A stretch of DNA of 64,000 bases from NCBI RefSeq assembly GCF_030272615.1, contig NC_081412.1, forward strand, positions 669,006,852-669,070,851. Direction: 5' to 3'. A program made the position numbers and the translations under genes. The notes beneath the pieces were generated by a model. The model ran no database searches and was not told the origin of the DNA. It saw only the letters and a list, made by a program, of their open reading frames with translations. Positions 46,065 through 57,040 of this stretch are shown one piece after another. The stretch comes from Cryptomeria japonica. Its lineage: Eukaryota > Streptophyta > Pinopsida > Cupressales > Cupressaceae. Every line of letters begins with the position of its first letter. The first letter of the stretch is position 1.

Positions 46065-49000
46065 TCAGTGAATAGAAGATAGGGGTAGGACCCCTAACTT
46101 ACTTCTGAGATACTCAAAGGTGTCCCTTGGTAGTGGCTTGGTGAAGATATCTGCTATTTGTTCCTTTGTGCTAACATACTCCAACACCACTTTCTTCTCT
46201 TGAGCTTCTTCTCTAAGATAATGATTTTTGATAGAGATGTGCTTTGTTTTAGAGTGCATAACAGGATTCTTTGAAATGTTAATGGCACTAGTATTGTCAC
46301 AGAATATAGTTACTGGCTCGGTAACTTTCTCATTTATACCATCCAATAGTTGTTTGATCCATGCTATATTAGTACAATTAAATGTTGCAACAACATATTC
46401 AGCTTCTGCTATTGACTGTGAAACACATCCTTGTTTCTTGCTAAGCCAACTCACTAGTCTTTCTCCTAAAAAGAAAGCTCCTCCACTTGTGCTTTTCATG
46501 TCATCAATGTTGCCTGCCTAATCAGCATCAGTATAAACTTTTAAATCAAAGTCATTTCTTTTCTAATATACTAAGCCATAATCCTTAGTGCCTTTCAAGT
46601 ATCTAAAAATTCTCTTGATTGCTGTCATGTGTGTTTCCTTGGGATCTGCAGAAAATCTTGCAACTATACCTACTACATGTGCTAAATCTGGTCTGTTGTG
46701 AACAACATATTGTAACTTTCCAATCATGGATTGGTAAAGTGTCTCATCAACAGATGTAGATTCATCATTCTTTGATAACTTACAGCTGGTACTCATAGGA
46801 GTACTTACTGGTTTTGAATCCTCCATTCCAAATTTCTTCAAGATTTCCTTTATGTACTTGGATTGAGTAATGAAAATCTCATTTTTCATTTGCAGTATTT
46901 GTAAACCTATAAAATACTTTATCTCACCGATTAATGACATCTCAAATTCTTTGCTCATTTCATTTACAAATTTCTTGCATAAAGAGTCATTTCCACAAAA
47001 TATAATATCATCAACAAATATGGTTAAGATCAGTATTCCATTTTCATCATTCTTCATGTACATATTGTTGTTTTCACTTGTTCTTATAAAACCAATCTTG
47101 ATTAAATAAGAGTGCAATCTTTCATACCATGCTCTAGGTGCTTGTTTCAGACCATATAAAGCTTTGTTCAATTTACATACCTGATCTTTATTCTTGTCTT
47201 CAACAAATCCTTTGGGTTGTTCAATAAAAACTTCTTCTTCTAATATACCATTCAGAAATGTAAATTTGACATCCATTTGATATACCTTGAAATTCTTGTA
47301 AGTAGTATATGCCAATAATGTTCTTACTCCTTCAAGTCTTGCTACAGGTGAAAAAGTTTCACCATAATCAATTCCTTCTTCTTGAGCATAACCTTTGCAA
47401 ACTAGTCTTGCTTTATTTCGAATGACCTCACCTTTTTCATTCAGCTTGTTTCTAAAAATCCACTTTGTACCGATTACATTTTTGTCCTTCGGTCTTGGGA
47501 TTAGTGTCCATGTGTCATTCTTCTTGATTTGATCCACCTCTTCTATCATAGCATTTATCCAATCTTCACTGTTAAATGCCTCTTTCACTATCCTCGACTC
47601 AAATTCAGATATTAGACATGTGTTCTGTCTCAGTTTGTTCCTTGTCATTACTGGATCATCCTTATCTCCTATAATCTAACTTGATGCATGATGTCTTCTA
47701 ACATACTTGGCTAATACAGGCTTGGTAGGCTCTGTATGATCTTCTTCATCACTCGGTAACTAGATATTCTCTTCATTTTCTTCAACAGTTCTCTCGGTAA
47801 GACTTGTCAATTGAACATAGACAAATTCATCATAATCTTCTAGTTCTTTGGAGTTTCCTTCATCATTTCTTTCTGCAAATTCATCAATTTTCACATTTGC
47901 ACTTTCTACTATTTTGTTAGATGATTTGATCAGACATTTAAATGCTTTGCTTCTAGAAGAATAACCTAGAAATGTTTCATCTTCACTTTTATGATCAAAC
48001 TTTCCATTTCTATCATCTTTGTGTACATAGCATCTACTTCCAAATATTTTGAAGTAACTTACATTAGGTTTCTTGTCATACCAGATTTCATATGGTGTCT
48101 TCAAAGTTCCTTTCTTCAGTTGTACTCAGTTCAGGGTGTAAACTATTGTGCTTATTGCTTCTCTCCAAAATGTTTGTGGCACTTTCTTTTCAATTATCAA
48201 GGTTCTGGCACAATCCACAATAGATCTATTTCTTCTCTCAGCTATTCCATTTTGTTGTGGAGTTCTCGGTGCAGAGACTTGTCTTTTTATACCATGATCA
48301 TTGCAGAATAAGTTGAACTCATCAGATGTGAACTCTCCTCCTCTATCTGATCTAAGACATTTCAGTTGTCTTCCTGTTTCATTTTCAACTCTTGCCTTGT
48401 ACCATTTAAACATTTGAAAAGCTTATGATTTTTCTTTTAAAAACATTACTAACATCATCCTTGAATAATCATCCACAAATAATATGAAATATTTATCACC
48501 ATAATAACTTTGAACTTTCATAGGACCACAAAGATCAGTGTGCACAAGATCTAAAATTCCCTTAGAAGTGTAGGACTTACTTGTAAAGCTTGATCTTGTC
48601 ATCTTACCCATCTAGAATCCTTAGCACATAGCATTCTCAGGTTTTTTCAAACTCGATAGACCTCTTACTCAGTGCTTCTTACTTATTTTGACCATATTAT
48701 CAAAATTTATATGACAAAACCTTTTATGCCATAACCAGGTATCATCTATCTTTGCATACAGACACTTATTTCAAGTTGATTCAAGATGAAATGTATTACC
48801 TTTTGTTTGTGTCCTAGTAGCAGCTAACTTTCCATGCTTGTCATGAACTTTGACAATTCCTTTCTGAAATTCTATTCAGTATCCTGTGTTGTTTAGCTGT
48901 GCTACACTCAACAAATTGTATTTCAAACCTTCAACCCAATAAACATCATTACATTTAGCATTGTCAAGAAGTGTTATGGATCCTTTACCTTTTACCGGAC

Positions 49001-49320
49001 ATGGTGCATCATTACCAAATCTTACATAGCCTCCATCATAATCTTCTAACATAACAAACTTGTGTTTATCACCTGTCGTGTGATATGAGCATCCACTATC
49101 TATGATCCAAGAATCATTAGTATTTATGTGAGATATTAGGGCTTTTTCTTCATACCTTTCTTCATCTGATCCATCTTTGATAGCCACATAAACTACTTCC
49201 TCTATATCAGTTTCATTTGATTTATCATCATTGGATTCCTCATCAGCTATTAAGCATGTCTTTCTATCTCTTCTTCTGAAGTCTCGGTGTCCTCTGTAAT
49301 GATTATCTCTCTGTCTATCA
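46065..49320 (-). pseudogene. Copia 2 pol (protease-integrase-RT-RNase H), decayed by stops only
   Basis: Protease: DSWIIDSGCSYHTT (D-S-G intact). Integrase: LWHKRFCHINF for the zinc site, LVHTDLCGPM with the first Asp, CLRSDRGGEFTSDEF with the second, PRTPQQNGIAERRNRS with the Glu, so the D,D-35-E set is intact. [32 protein letters not shown] and [12 protein letters not shown] (DD intact). RNase H: DNTSAINISKNP and STKEQIADIFTKPLPRDT. Integrase lies before RT, the Copia order. The longest open block is 47648-46563 (361 codons, RT). Stops fall near 49322, 48875, 48422, 48125, 47759 and 46562, all in one frame. It encodes the enzymes for reverse transcription and insertion but is not translatable as is. 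Confidence 0.95.
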
Positions 49321-49322
49321 TC

Positions 49323-50249
49323 TCAATAATCTCTCTTTTCAGTAGAATCTTTGCTAGGACAGCTAGAGGCCATATGTCTTATCTTATCACAATTGAAACA
49401 TTTCAAAGGTAGTTTTCCTTTATACTTACCTTTGCCTCTCAGTAACCTTCTAGCTAATAGTGCTTCAAACTCTTCTTGCTTTCTGATTTCCTCATACAAT
49501 TTGTGTACTTCTTCCATGTTCTTATGAAATCTTTCACTTGCTCCACTGTGATCTCCTTCAGAGTACTTATACTTTCTTTCATTGTAATCATTAGATTCAT
49601 CAAGATGGAAAGAACTAAATGCAAATTCAACTTTATTTACCAAAGACCCACTGTTATCAAAATTACTTAACTCAAATGCATGTAGCTTACCAATAGTAGC
49701 ATCTAAAGAAACTAGCATATTGGGTACAAACCTAAATTCATTGATTGCAGAGACTCGGATTGCATAAGCTGGTAGAAGGGTTCTTAACAACTTACTTGTT
49801 ATATCCTTTTCTTCAATGGTTCCTCCTGCTCCTTTGATTTGATTGACAATCTCCTTTACTCTTGTACTGTACTGGGTTATGTTCTCACCTTCATTCATCC
49901 TCATAGATTCAAGTTGTCCTCTTAGACTATCCACTTTTGCTCTTTGAATATGTTCATCACCTCCATACATAGATATGAGCTTGTCCCACATTGCCTTTGC
50001 ATCATTGCAGCCTTCTAGATCATTAAACTCTGAGTCAGTCAATGCAGATATTAATTCAATAATTGCTTGGATATGATCTTGCTTTGCCTTTATCTCTTCC
50101 ATTGTCAATAGATAGGTGCTAGGTGTAATGAAATCATTCTCCAGATAATATACAGCATATTCTCCAACTCCTGATAGGTGCAACTTCATCCTTTTCTGCC
50201 ATGTAGAGAAACTTGACTTGTTCAGCTTTGGTGCATCCCTCTTATACAT
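49323..50249 (-). CDS. Copia 2 gag, intact 308-codon frame
   Basis: Starts about 50 bases past the PBS. It opens with LNKSSFSTWQKRMKLHLSG, continues through ALTDSEFNDLEGCNDAKAMW and EGENITQYSTRVKEIVNQIK (UBN2-type gag), then KYKGKLPLKCFNCDKIRHMA with the knuckle C-X2-C-X4-H-X4-C finished by SSC. The Gly before the His is Arg. A stop follows at 49322; downstream pol continues in the same frame, so the stop may be a mutation rather than a programmed signal. It forms capsid and nucleocapsid. Confidence 0.9.
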   Translation of the reverse strand: MYKRDAPKLNKSSFSTWQKRMKLHLSGVGEYAVYYLENDFITPSTYLLTMEEIKAKQDHIQAIIELISALTDSEFNDLEGCNDAKAMWDKLISMYGGDEHIQRAKVDSLRGQLESMRMNEGENITQYSTRVKEIVNQIKGAGGTIEEKDITSKLLRTLLPAYAIRVSAINEFRFVPNMLVSLDATIGKLHAFELSNFDNSGSLVNKVEFAFSSFHLDESNDYNERKYKYSEGDHSGASERFHKNMEEVHKLYEEIRKQEEFEALLARRLLRGKGKYKGKLPLKCFNCDKIRHMASSCPSKDSTEKRDY

Positions 50250-50299
50250 CTTTGGATCTTTGCCTCAAGTACCTTTAAACTTTTCTTCTGGAGTCCAAA

Positions 50300-50311
50300 G
50301 CTCTGATACCA
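50300..50311 (-). other. primer-binding site, Copia 2
   Basis: TGGTATCAGAGC on the minus strand, two bases from the LTR. Confidence 0.9.
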
Positions 50312-50313
50312 AT

Positions 50314-51802
50314 TGATAGTTATGATACTTAATGTAACTACAGATCCAATAGCCAACAAGATGAGAGGGGGGGTGAATCATACAAACTTAATCTTCCATA
50401 AAAAACAACAGATTCAACCTCGGTAACATATACTTCAGTAATATAACCAAAACTGCTAAACATGCAAACTCAAAAGCATATAAACATCATAATCCTCATA
50501 ACACCATATTTAATGTGGAAACCCAAATAGGGAAAAACCACTGTGGGATTTCGGACCCACTAAGAAATATACTCTTCTAGAGTATGCTTGGTTAAAAGCA
50601 AATCCTATTAAAGATTACAAACACATTGCTAGATGTGACCCAGTTAAGGGATTTCCCTCAGATCGGTTAGGATCTTCACCTTTTTAGAAGTGACCTTGTT
50701 AAAGGATTTCAAGCACTCAATCAGAATGTCACCTTGGTAGAGGCTTTTACAAATAAGACTGTTAAGTCCACTCGGTTAAGAGATTTTCTGTCACTTCACA
50801 AAATAACAGTAATAAAATCTATCTACAACTTCACATCTAAAATGCTAAAGCAGATTCTTATTTGCTCAATACAATATAGGACTTATCTTGTCCATCTGTT
50901 GGGCTCTATACTCTGTTATTCAAACAAGTCTTCAACCTTCTGTGCTCGGTAATCACTATGTAGCATCCCTGTGCATACACTTGCCCACATGCATTGTTTA
51001 TCAACAGTTCCTTATTTATAAACAATTTGCCAACCGCTTAATATCCTTGATCACATATCCCATGATCAATCATAGCCATCAAATCTTCAAACTTGACTAG
51101 GTTCAATATATCCTTCGATCTGAAAAATGTTTTACCCTGCCTTGGAACTTGCATACATTTCTTGGAACTTGTGCTAGGGTAATGCAGTTCAATCTGAGCT
51201 GTAGATCTTCGTGTCGATTTTCCTTTGCCATAGATTCTTTAACAAACTTCATGCACGGCATACCAATCATTTAATTAGTTCTAGCTCATCATCTTCCTTC
51301 ATTAAATAATGCATGTAATCATTTAATGCATTCTATTATTACTCGGTTGCAACTCGGTAAATACTAAATTTCACTCGATAGACATTCTGTCTTCATTAAC
51401 CGATAGCGATAACCTTAGGGTTTACCAACTAGGTTCTTTGCTCCGTAACATAGTATAGTATTAACCTTACAATCAACAACATATGTAAGATATCAAAACA
51501 ATCTAATCATCATGATCTCATCATTGTCTAACTCGGTAATAGTTGCCCACTAAATAACTTATTTCTCCCCTTATTCATCACAATCTTTCTGTGTCTTTTA
51601 CCAACAACTTTATACTCATCAAATCATACTTCTTAAGATATGGCAACATCATACTCAATTAGAAAATCAATTTCTTGACATCAATGATAAAATAATAATA
51701 TTAAGACAATAAACATCCTTAATCAGTTATATCCATAATCATCAACAACCTTCTCAATATCCTTATTGTAACAATCTCCCTTTCTCTGTTATAATGCAAA
51801 CA
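50314..51802 (-). repeat. 5' LTR of Copia element 2
   Basis: 1,489 bases, matching 44171-45681. On the minus strand it starts TGTTTGCATTATAACAG. TATA-like box at 51010-51020 (minus). Confidence 0.94.
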
Positions 51803-52541
51803 ATTTTGATTTTAAAATGAGGAGATTGAAGCTCTTTAATGCAAAAAGGGAAATTGAGTTTGAGACTCATCAGCTAGCCTGTGTAATCAAACAAAGGGAA
51901 GAACACATCCACTCTACCTATAAGGATGATACTACTAATGATGTTCCTCGATCGCAAATGGATGAAGAGAAAATTGTTCAAGCTGACGTAGTCTATCCAA
52001 TCAAGAAGAAGGATGATTCCATTATTCTTGTTGATGAAGTTATTCAGGACACAGTAGACCTATTTGGAGACATTACTGCACCAGATATGTATCCTCCTAC
52101 AATCACGGAAGTACAAGTTACATTAGTTGAACAACTGGGTAGTCAAATAATAGTGGGCAATGAACCGACAAAAGAACAACTGGAGAAACCCCAATCTCCA
52201 CCGGTCATTGAAACTACTCAAAAGGAGTCTACTAAGGAACTTGTCACTCAGCTAACTGAAGATACAATAGAGAAGAACATAGAAAGAGCTATAATTAAGA
52301 GTGTACCCCCTGAATCGGTGAAGAAGAAACTACTTGAAGATGATGATGACTCTTTAAGTATCTTAGGACCCATTGACATGAACACTTTGAGTGCATCAGA
52401 AATGATGAAGATTGCTAATGTTATGCAATCTTGAGCACACAAGAAGAGACTAAAAGAGAAAAGGATTGAAGCAAAAACAATCCAAAATGCAGTAGAAATT
52501 TTGTCTAGTTTACTACCGGAAACAACTATTGCACATCTTCA

Positions 52542-53717
52542 TGTCGTGCTCTATGAAGTGTGTACCTATTATACCTACAACTACAACACAAAAAACTCAA
52601 TAAATCATTACAAGCAATGGTTAGAAAATTAATCAATGAAAGATAAAACCATTGCTAATCGATCTATTGCCTCCTAGTAAATGCGAGTATGAATTTTTCT
52701 CTTAGATCTGATTAGGCAAATTCCAGTGACTTGACTACATCTAGATGGAGGATTTAAATGATGAAGATGCATAAGCTAGCAATGATAGCATGATTAAGCT
52801 ACATGATTTCATGATTATTCTAGAAAATAAGCTAGAATGAAGATGCAATTAAGCTAAAATTGAACATGATAACAATGCTAAAAATAATTTTCTAAGAGCT
52901 ATATGACTATAATAACAATGCTTGAATGCAAATGAGATGGGATGATTATTGCTCCAAAATTGGGTCTATTTATAGGATTTCCAAGGCTAGGGGTGAGGTG
53001 GCCGGAATCAATGGTCAAGATTAAGTCTGAAGATATCAATGGTGAAATTGGAGGAGTTTGGCAAAGAGGTTGGATTAAAGGGAACATCTGTCATCTCTAT
53101 GGTGACAAGTGTCAAGAGGCTTCTAGAAGAGGTTGGATGAAAGGGAACACTTTGTGACAAGTGTCACAAAGATTCTAGAAGAGGTTAGATGAAAGGGAAC
53201 ATTTAGTGACAAGTGTCACAAAGATTCTAAAAGAGGTTAGATGAAAGGGAACACTTAGTGACAAGTCTCACAAAGATTCTAGAAGAGGTTAGATGAAAGG
53301 GAACACTTAGTGACAAGTGTCACAAAGCTTTGCTCATGAGAGGGTAAAGTTTTCAAGGAAAGGGGACATGTGGTTAGGTGGTTAAAAGTTAGGAGAATTT
53401 GTGGGTAATTTGAATTTAGAAATTCAAATAATAGGAAAAGGCTAATTAATTTCAACAAATCATAATTGATTTGTTTTAATTGATTAGAATATTGGAAGAA
53501 ATGATTTTGATGGGGAAGAATTAATTAATTTGAATTAATTAATCAAAGGGGGTTATTGAAATGAACCTATTAAATAAATCCTTAGATTTATTAATAAGTA
53601 GATGAAAGGGGGTATTTTAATCCAATTGTTGATGAATTTAATTAAATTGGGGAGGGAGATTAATTAAATAATTTCTTATTCAATTAATTATCTTCAGAGC
53701 ATTTTTAGGTGTATACA
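52542..53717 (-). mobile_element. solo LTR of a Tat-related family
   Basis: On the minus strand it starts TGTATACACCTAAAAATG, like the TGTAGACACCTAAAATTG start of the Tat-like LTR, and ends GAGCACGACA. The flanks CTTCA (52537-52541) and CTTCC (53718-53722) are a TSD with one difference. Disregarding it restores the frame of the surrounding ORF. It has AT-rich palindromes near its start, as the Tat-like LTR does, and an internal 52-bp minisatellite. A solo LTR usually arises by recombination between two LTRs of one element. Confidence 0.8.
53064..53328. repeat. 52-bp minisatellite
   Basis: GTGACAAGTGTCA starts at 53102, 53154, 53206, 53258 and 53310, exactly 52 bases apart, with a partial copy before. 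Each unit has the small inverted repeat GTGAC-AAGT-GTCAC. Confidence 0.97.
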
Positions 53718-54632
53718 CTTCCTACACCCATCAGCAAACTTGGTCAGTTAGTTGCAGATGCATCTGATCAAATCAAATCACTTGAAGATGCTGCTCAAAT
53801 ATCTGCTGAGAAGAGCCACAAGAAGAAACATGGAGATAAACTGGCCAAGAACATTGAAAGTGGCAAAATGGCTTTATCTCATAATGGAAGTATGTTGAAG
53901 AAAGCTATTGAATCTGGAGGGAAGTATCTTGGCTCTACCTCCAATGTTACTTTCTTTTACTCTGACATTTCTAAGAATCAAGATGAAACTGAGCAAGAAA
54001 TGGAAAGGCTATACAAGGCATATGTCCCACTCTAGGACTCCATTCATGCCTTTAACTGATCTATAGATTATTTGCATGACAGACTGAATAGGAATGATAA
54101 TGAGAAGGCTAAGAGATTCTGATCTCTAAGAGAGCTCAAGAGTCGGCTCACCTCACAGGTTGACATTCTTCAGAGAGCCTACTCCAATGCAAAAGCTATC
54201 CTCGCTACTCTTGAAACCTACACGCTAGACTCATTGGAAGAATTCCATTCCCAGTTGATGTCTACATTTGAGTATACTGCTAACATACTGGAACCATGGG
54301 AAAATGCTTTATCCCAGATGAAGCAAAATTTCAATGATATTTTTATGAGACTAGCCAATGCATGAACTTTTTAAAAAATTTGTACTATATGCTAAACACT
54401 TTGATACATATTTTCTATATATATGTATATATTTTACTTTATCATTTTGGAATTGTTGTCAAAGGGGGAGTAATAATATATATGTGTGTTTTGAAAATTT
54501 TGTATTTATGCATGCATTAAGGGGGCATATTGCATTAAAAGGGGAATATGGGTACATGTGTAAATATGTTGTGTATACATACTTAGTGGTATTATGTTAC
54601 TCTAAAATTTTCTAAGTGTTGCCATCAATGCC

Positions 54633-54644
54633 AAAGGGGGAGAT
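54633..54644 (+). other. polypurine tract of the pol-less element
   Basis: AAAGGGGGAGAT, identical to the PPTs of both Copia elements. Confidence 0.88.
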
Positions 54645-55761
54645 TGTTGGCTTGATGATGATTGTAATGTATTCATCACCTGATGTCATTGATGAAACAC
54701 TCTCACACACACATATGATTACATTGACTACCGGTGTAACTTGATTGGTTTACACTGTTAACTGGTATTTTAAAGGTCTATCTCTAACTGATACTTTGTG
54801 TCAACTGGTATGTGCTTAAGAGATAACCTATGGCTACATTAAGTCGGCATCAAAATGAAGATAAAGATGAAGATGGAGTTCAAGTGGAAGATTCCAAGAC
54901 AACGGATCACATGTTTTGTTCCAACTGGTATTGACTGTTCTAACTGGTATCTGATTTTGTGATGAGTTACCAGCACTGACTTCTTGATGGTCATTTTTGT
55001 GATGAGTTATGTCTACTTGTCTAGATACACTACACCTAGGAAATTGTGTTTTGATTTCCTATGGCCGCCATAAGATTTGAATGTCTATTTAAAGACATCT
55101 TAGTGAATCATTTGATACCAATAGAGAATGAAGGTATACAAATACTAATATGCATCTAGAGTGAAAGCTTTTATTGAAGAGTGATAAGTGTTAAGATGAA
55201 GAGCAGTGTTGAATGTACTTAGAATGATTTGATCAAGCAAATATTATGCTACTCAGAACAGATTAATCCATTCTTGTTGTTTTCTAATCATTACAACAGA
55301 ATCAAACCCCCTAACCGGGTAAGCTCTAACAAAGCTTCATTGTATAAATCCACTAACAAGGTGATCCATTAGTTTGGATTCTCAAATCCTCTAGCGAGGT
55401 TACTCCTAACAGGGTAGTACTCTTAATAGGGTATAAGCTTCTAATCAAGCTTGGGATCTCTAACAAGATTCATTCCTAGCAGAGCACTTTGTAAGACCTT
55501 AACCGATTAGTTATCTATTATTGTAGATAGTTAACTTGTAAGTTCCATCTCACCATGTTTTCTACCTATTTGGGTTTTCCACATATAAACACTTGTGTTA
55601 TGGTGGATGTTCTACTTTATGTGGATGTTGTTATTTTATTTTGGATAGCATGTATTTTGTTAAAATGCTCGGTTAAGTTCATCTACCGGTTAGTTTTTGA
55701 AGTTGTGTTTGTTTTAGTGTCACTGATTCACCCCCCCTCTCAGTTCTTTTCAATTCCATCA
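54645..55761 (+). repeat. 3' LTR of the pol-less element
   Basis: 1,117 bases, matching 39533-40646. TATA-like box at 55086-55094. Confidence 0.93.
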
Positions 55762-56825
55762 AAAACCCACTAGTAAACCACAAAGAATGCACACATAGTC
55801 TAAACATAACATCGGGTAACCACATAAAATATACACACACAAATATGACTTCACAATAATACTTTAGGTGACATCAACAAGAATACACATTAGTGAACAT
55901 AAGGGAAGAGTGTCATCGTATAACTTGGAATGGTTATCCTGGCAGTCCTCCATAGGCCCTGACCCCCATATTGGTTATCTTGGTAGCCTCTCCCGAACCC
56001 CCGACCCCATCCAAGTCTCATGCGGACCCAACCAACCTTTCGTGAGGACAAGGTGGTTGGTTTTTCAATTACAAGCCTTCCCACTACATCCTAAGCTTGT
56101 ACGAGCACTCAACCATGAGTGGGGTACAATTAATATTAACTAGTATTTAAGCTACCCAAACCCCCTAATATATTATTAGGTTATCACTTAATTATCCAAC
56201 TTCCAAGGGGATTATCCTGGCAGCCACTTTGGGCCCGACCCCCACTCAAAAGCCACTCTTCCTTATGATACTACACAAACCCAAAGAACACCAAGGCAAA
56301 AACACAAAATCCAACCATACACAAGGAGTTCAAATACAACTGAAGAAATACACTTGGTCACACAAACCCTTCCATCTAGGTTTAACCAATTGGAGGTGTA
56401 ATATAGACAATTCGGTCTACTCACGAGACAAGACCACAAAGGGAAAAAAGCATGAAAAGGTCTTAATCAACATATAGCCAATTGACTTGCACGGTGACTT
56501 GATTAAGAAGCTAGACCCACACACGCTGAAAATTTTCCCCTTTAAATAAAATTAAACCATTAAGTTCTTGAACCAAATGACTAAAAATAAGTTTCATTTG
56601 CAATATAATTTATAATTAATCAGTAATGCATAAAACCAACTATATAAGAAACAAAACCATTATCTACATTCAAATATAGATTTTGTTTTTCCATTTGGCT
56701 CAAAATGACCAAGTTTTCTTATAATTTAGAAATTTCAATTAAAAATCATTTTCTTACAATAATTTCCCAAAAACAATAGTAACCTCCAATCCAAATTTAC
56801 TAACATCAATTATAAATTCTAAAAA

Positions 56826-56829
<4 letters not shown>

Positions 56830-56856
<27 letters not shown>
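56830..56856. repeat. (TA)n microsatellite
   Basis: Twenty-seven bases of TA repeat next to the palindromic array. Confidence 0.95.
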
Positions 56857-56857
<1 letters not shown>

Positions 56858-56858
56858 T

Positions 56859-57040
56859 GTGGGCCCCCACGAAGGGAGGAGGACGCGAGGGTATTTGGGT
56901 TCCCCACGTTGTGGGAAAAGCCCATAGTCGTGGCACCCACGATGTGGGTTCCCATAACCGTGGGTTCCCACATTGTGGGCTGCCCACTTTGTGGGTTAGC
57001 CCATAGCTGTGGGTAGCCCACACCGTGGGTTCCCCATAGT
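56859..57040. repeat. GC-rich tandem array of ~16-bp palindromic units (CCCA-N-GTGGG)
   Basis: GTGGG occurs at 56859, 56911, 56944, 56960, 56975, 56991, 57009 and 57025 (GTGGC near 56930), mostly 15-18 bases apart and each preceded by CCCA or CCCAC, so each unit can fold on itself. It is a sharp GC island in an AT-rich LTR. Confidence 0.92.

Larger units (their letters stand above)
44171..51802 (-). mobile_element. complete Ty1/Copia element 2, inserted in the large ORF
   Basis: LTRs at 50314-51802 (5') and 44171-45681 (3'), TSD ATTTT at 44166-44170 and 51803-51807. Total 7.63 kb. The Met-type PBS, gag, pol and PPT are all in order. The whole gag-pol lies in one frame with about a dozen stops and no frameshift, the best kept element here. 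The first 220 aligned LTR bases differ at about 10 sites, fewer per base than for the host element, as nesting requires. Confidence 0.95.
42422..54365 (+). pseudogene. single ~1,040-codon ORF of unknown function, interrupted by two later insertions
   Basis: Pieces: 42422-44170, 51808-52541 and 53718-54365. Each junction keeps the same frame once the inserted element and one TSD copy are disregarded, so this was one ORF. Only about seven stops break it (for example 42611, 43766, 43952, 52432, 54033). N-terminal third: IIL.RVHGEN, TITKKDIRAVTGYFS, NNIRDLVVKLAAMVIGYW, then KYDQLLAGLFFYFQNFLPG, probably a helical domain. Middle: Lys/Glu-rich, basic patches (KKTTRVTRSVLTKKE, PKKRNRK) that could be nuclear localisation signals. 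C-terminal third: acidic then coiled coil (LVADASDQIKSLEDAAQ). No RT, protease, integrase or known enzyme motif. Its place just before the PPT is where some elements carry extra or env-like ORFs, but I see no membrane segment. Function unknown. Confidence 0.6.
39533..55761 (+). mobile_element. pol-less LTR element with gag-like ORF and a ~1,040-codon ORF of unknown function
   Basis: LTRs at 39533-40646 and 54645-55761 start TGTTGGCTTGATGATG and end TCCATCA. The flanks are AAAAT (39528-39532) and AAAAC (55762-55766). PBS 40649-40660, PPT 54633-54644. The internal part, without the two later insertions (44171-51802 and 52542-53717), is about 5.2 kb: a gag-like ORF, a 440-base spacer and one large ORF. 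There is no protease, RT or integrase. Its termini match those of the Copia elements, so trans-mobilisation by a Copia is likely (inference). Confidence 0.9.

Noticed and set aside
52553-53724. A DNA transposon with GAAGTGTGTAC/GAAGTGTATAC inverted ends
   Set aside because: The inverted ends give no TSD, while TG...CA ends at 52542 and 53717 give a CTTC[A/C] TSD and restore the host frame.
42422-54365. Envelope-like gene
   Set aside because: No signal peptide, no convincing membrane anchor and no cleavage site; only its position before the PPT recalls env-like ORFs.
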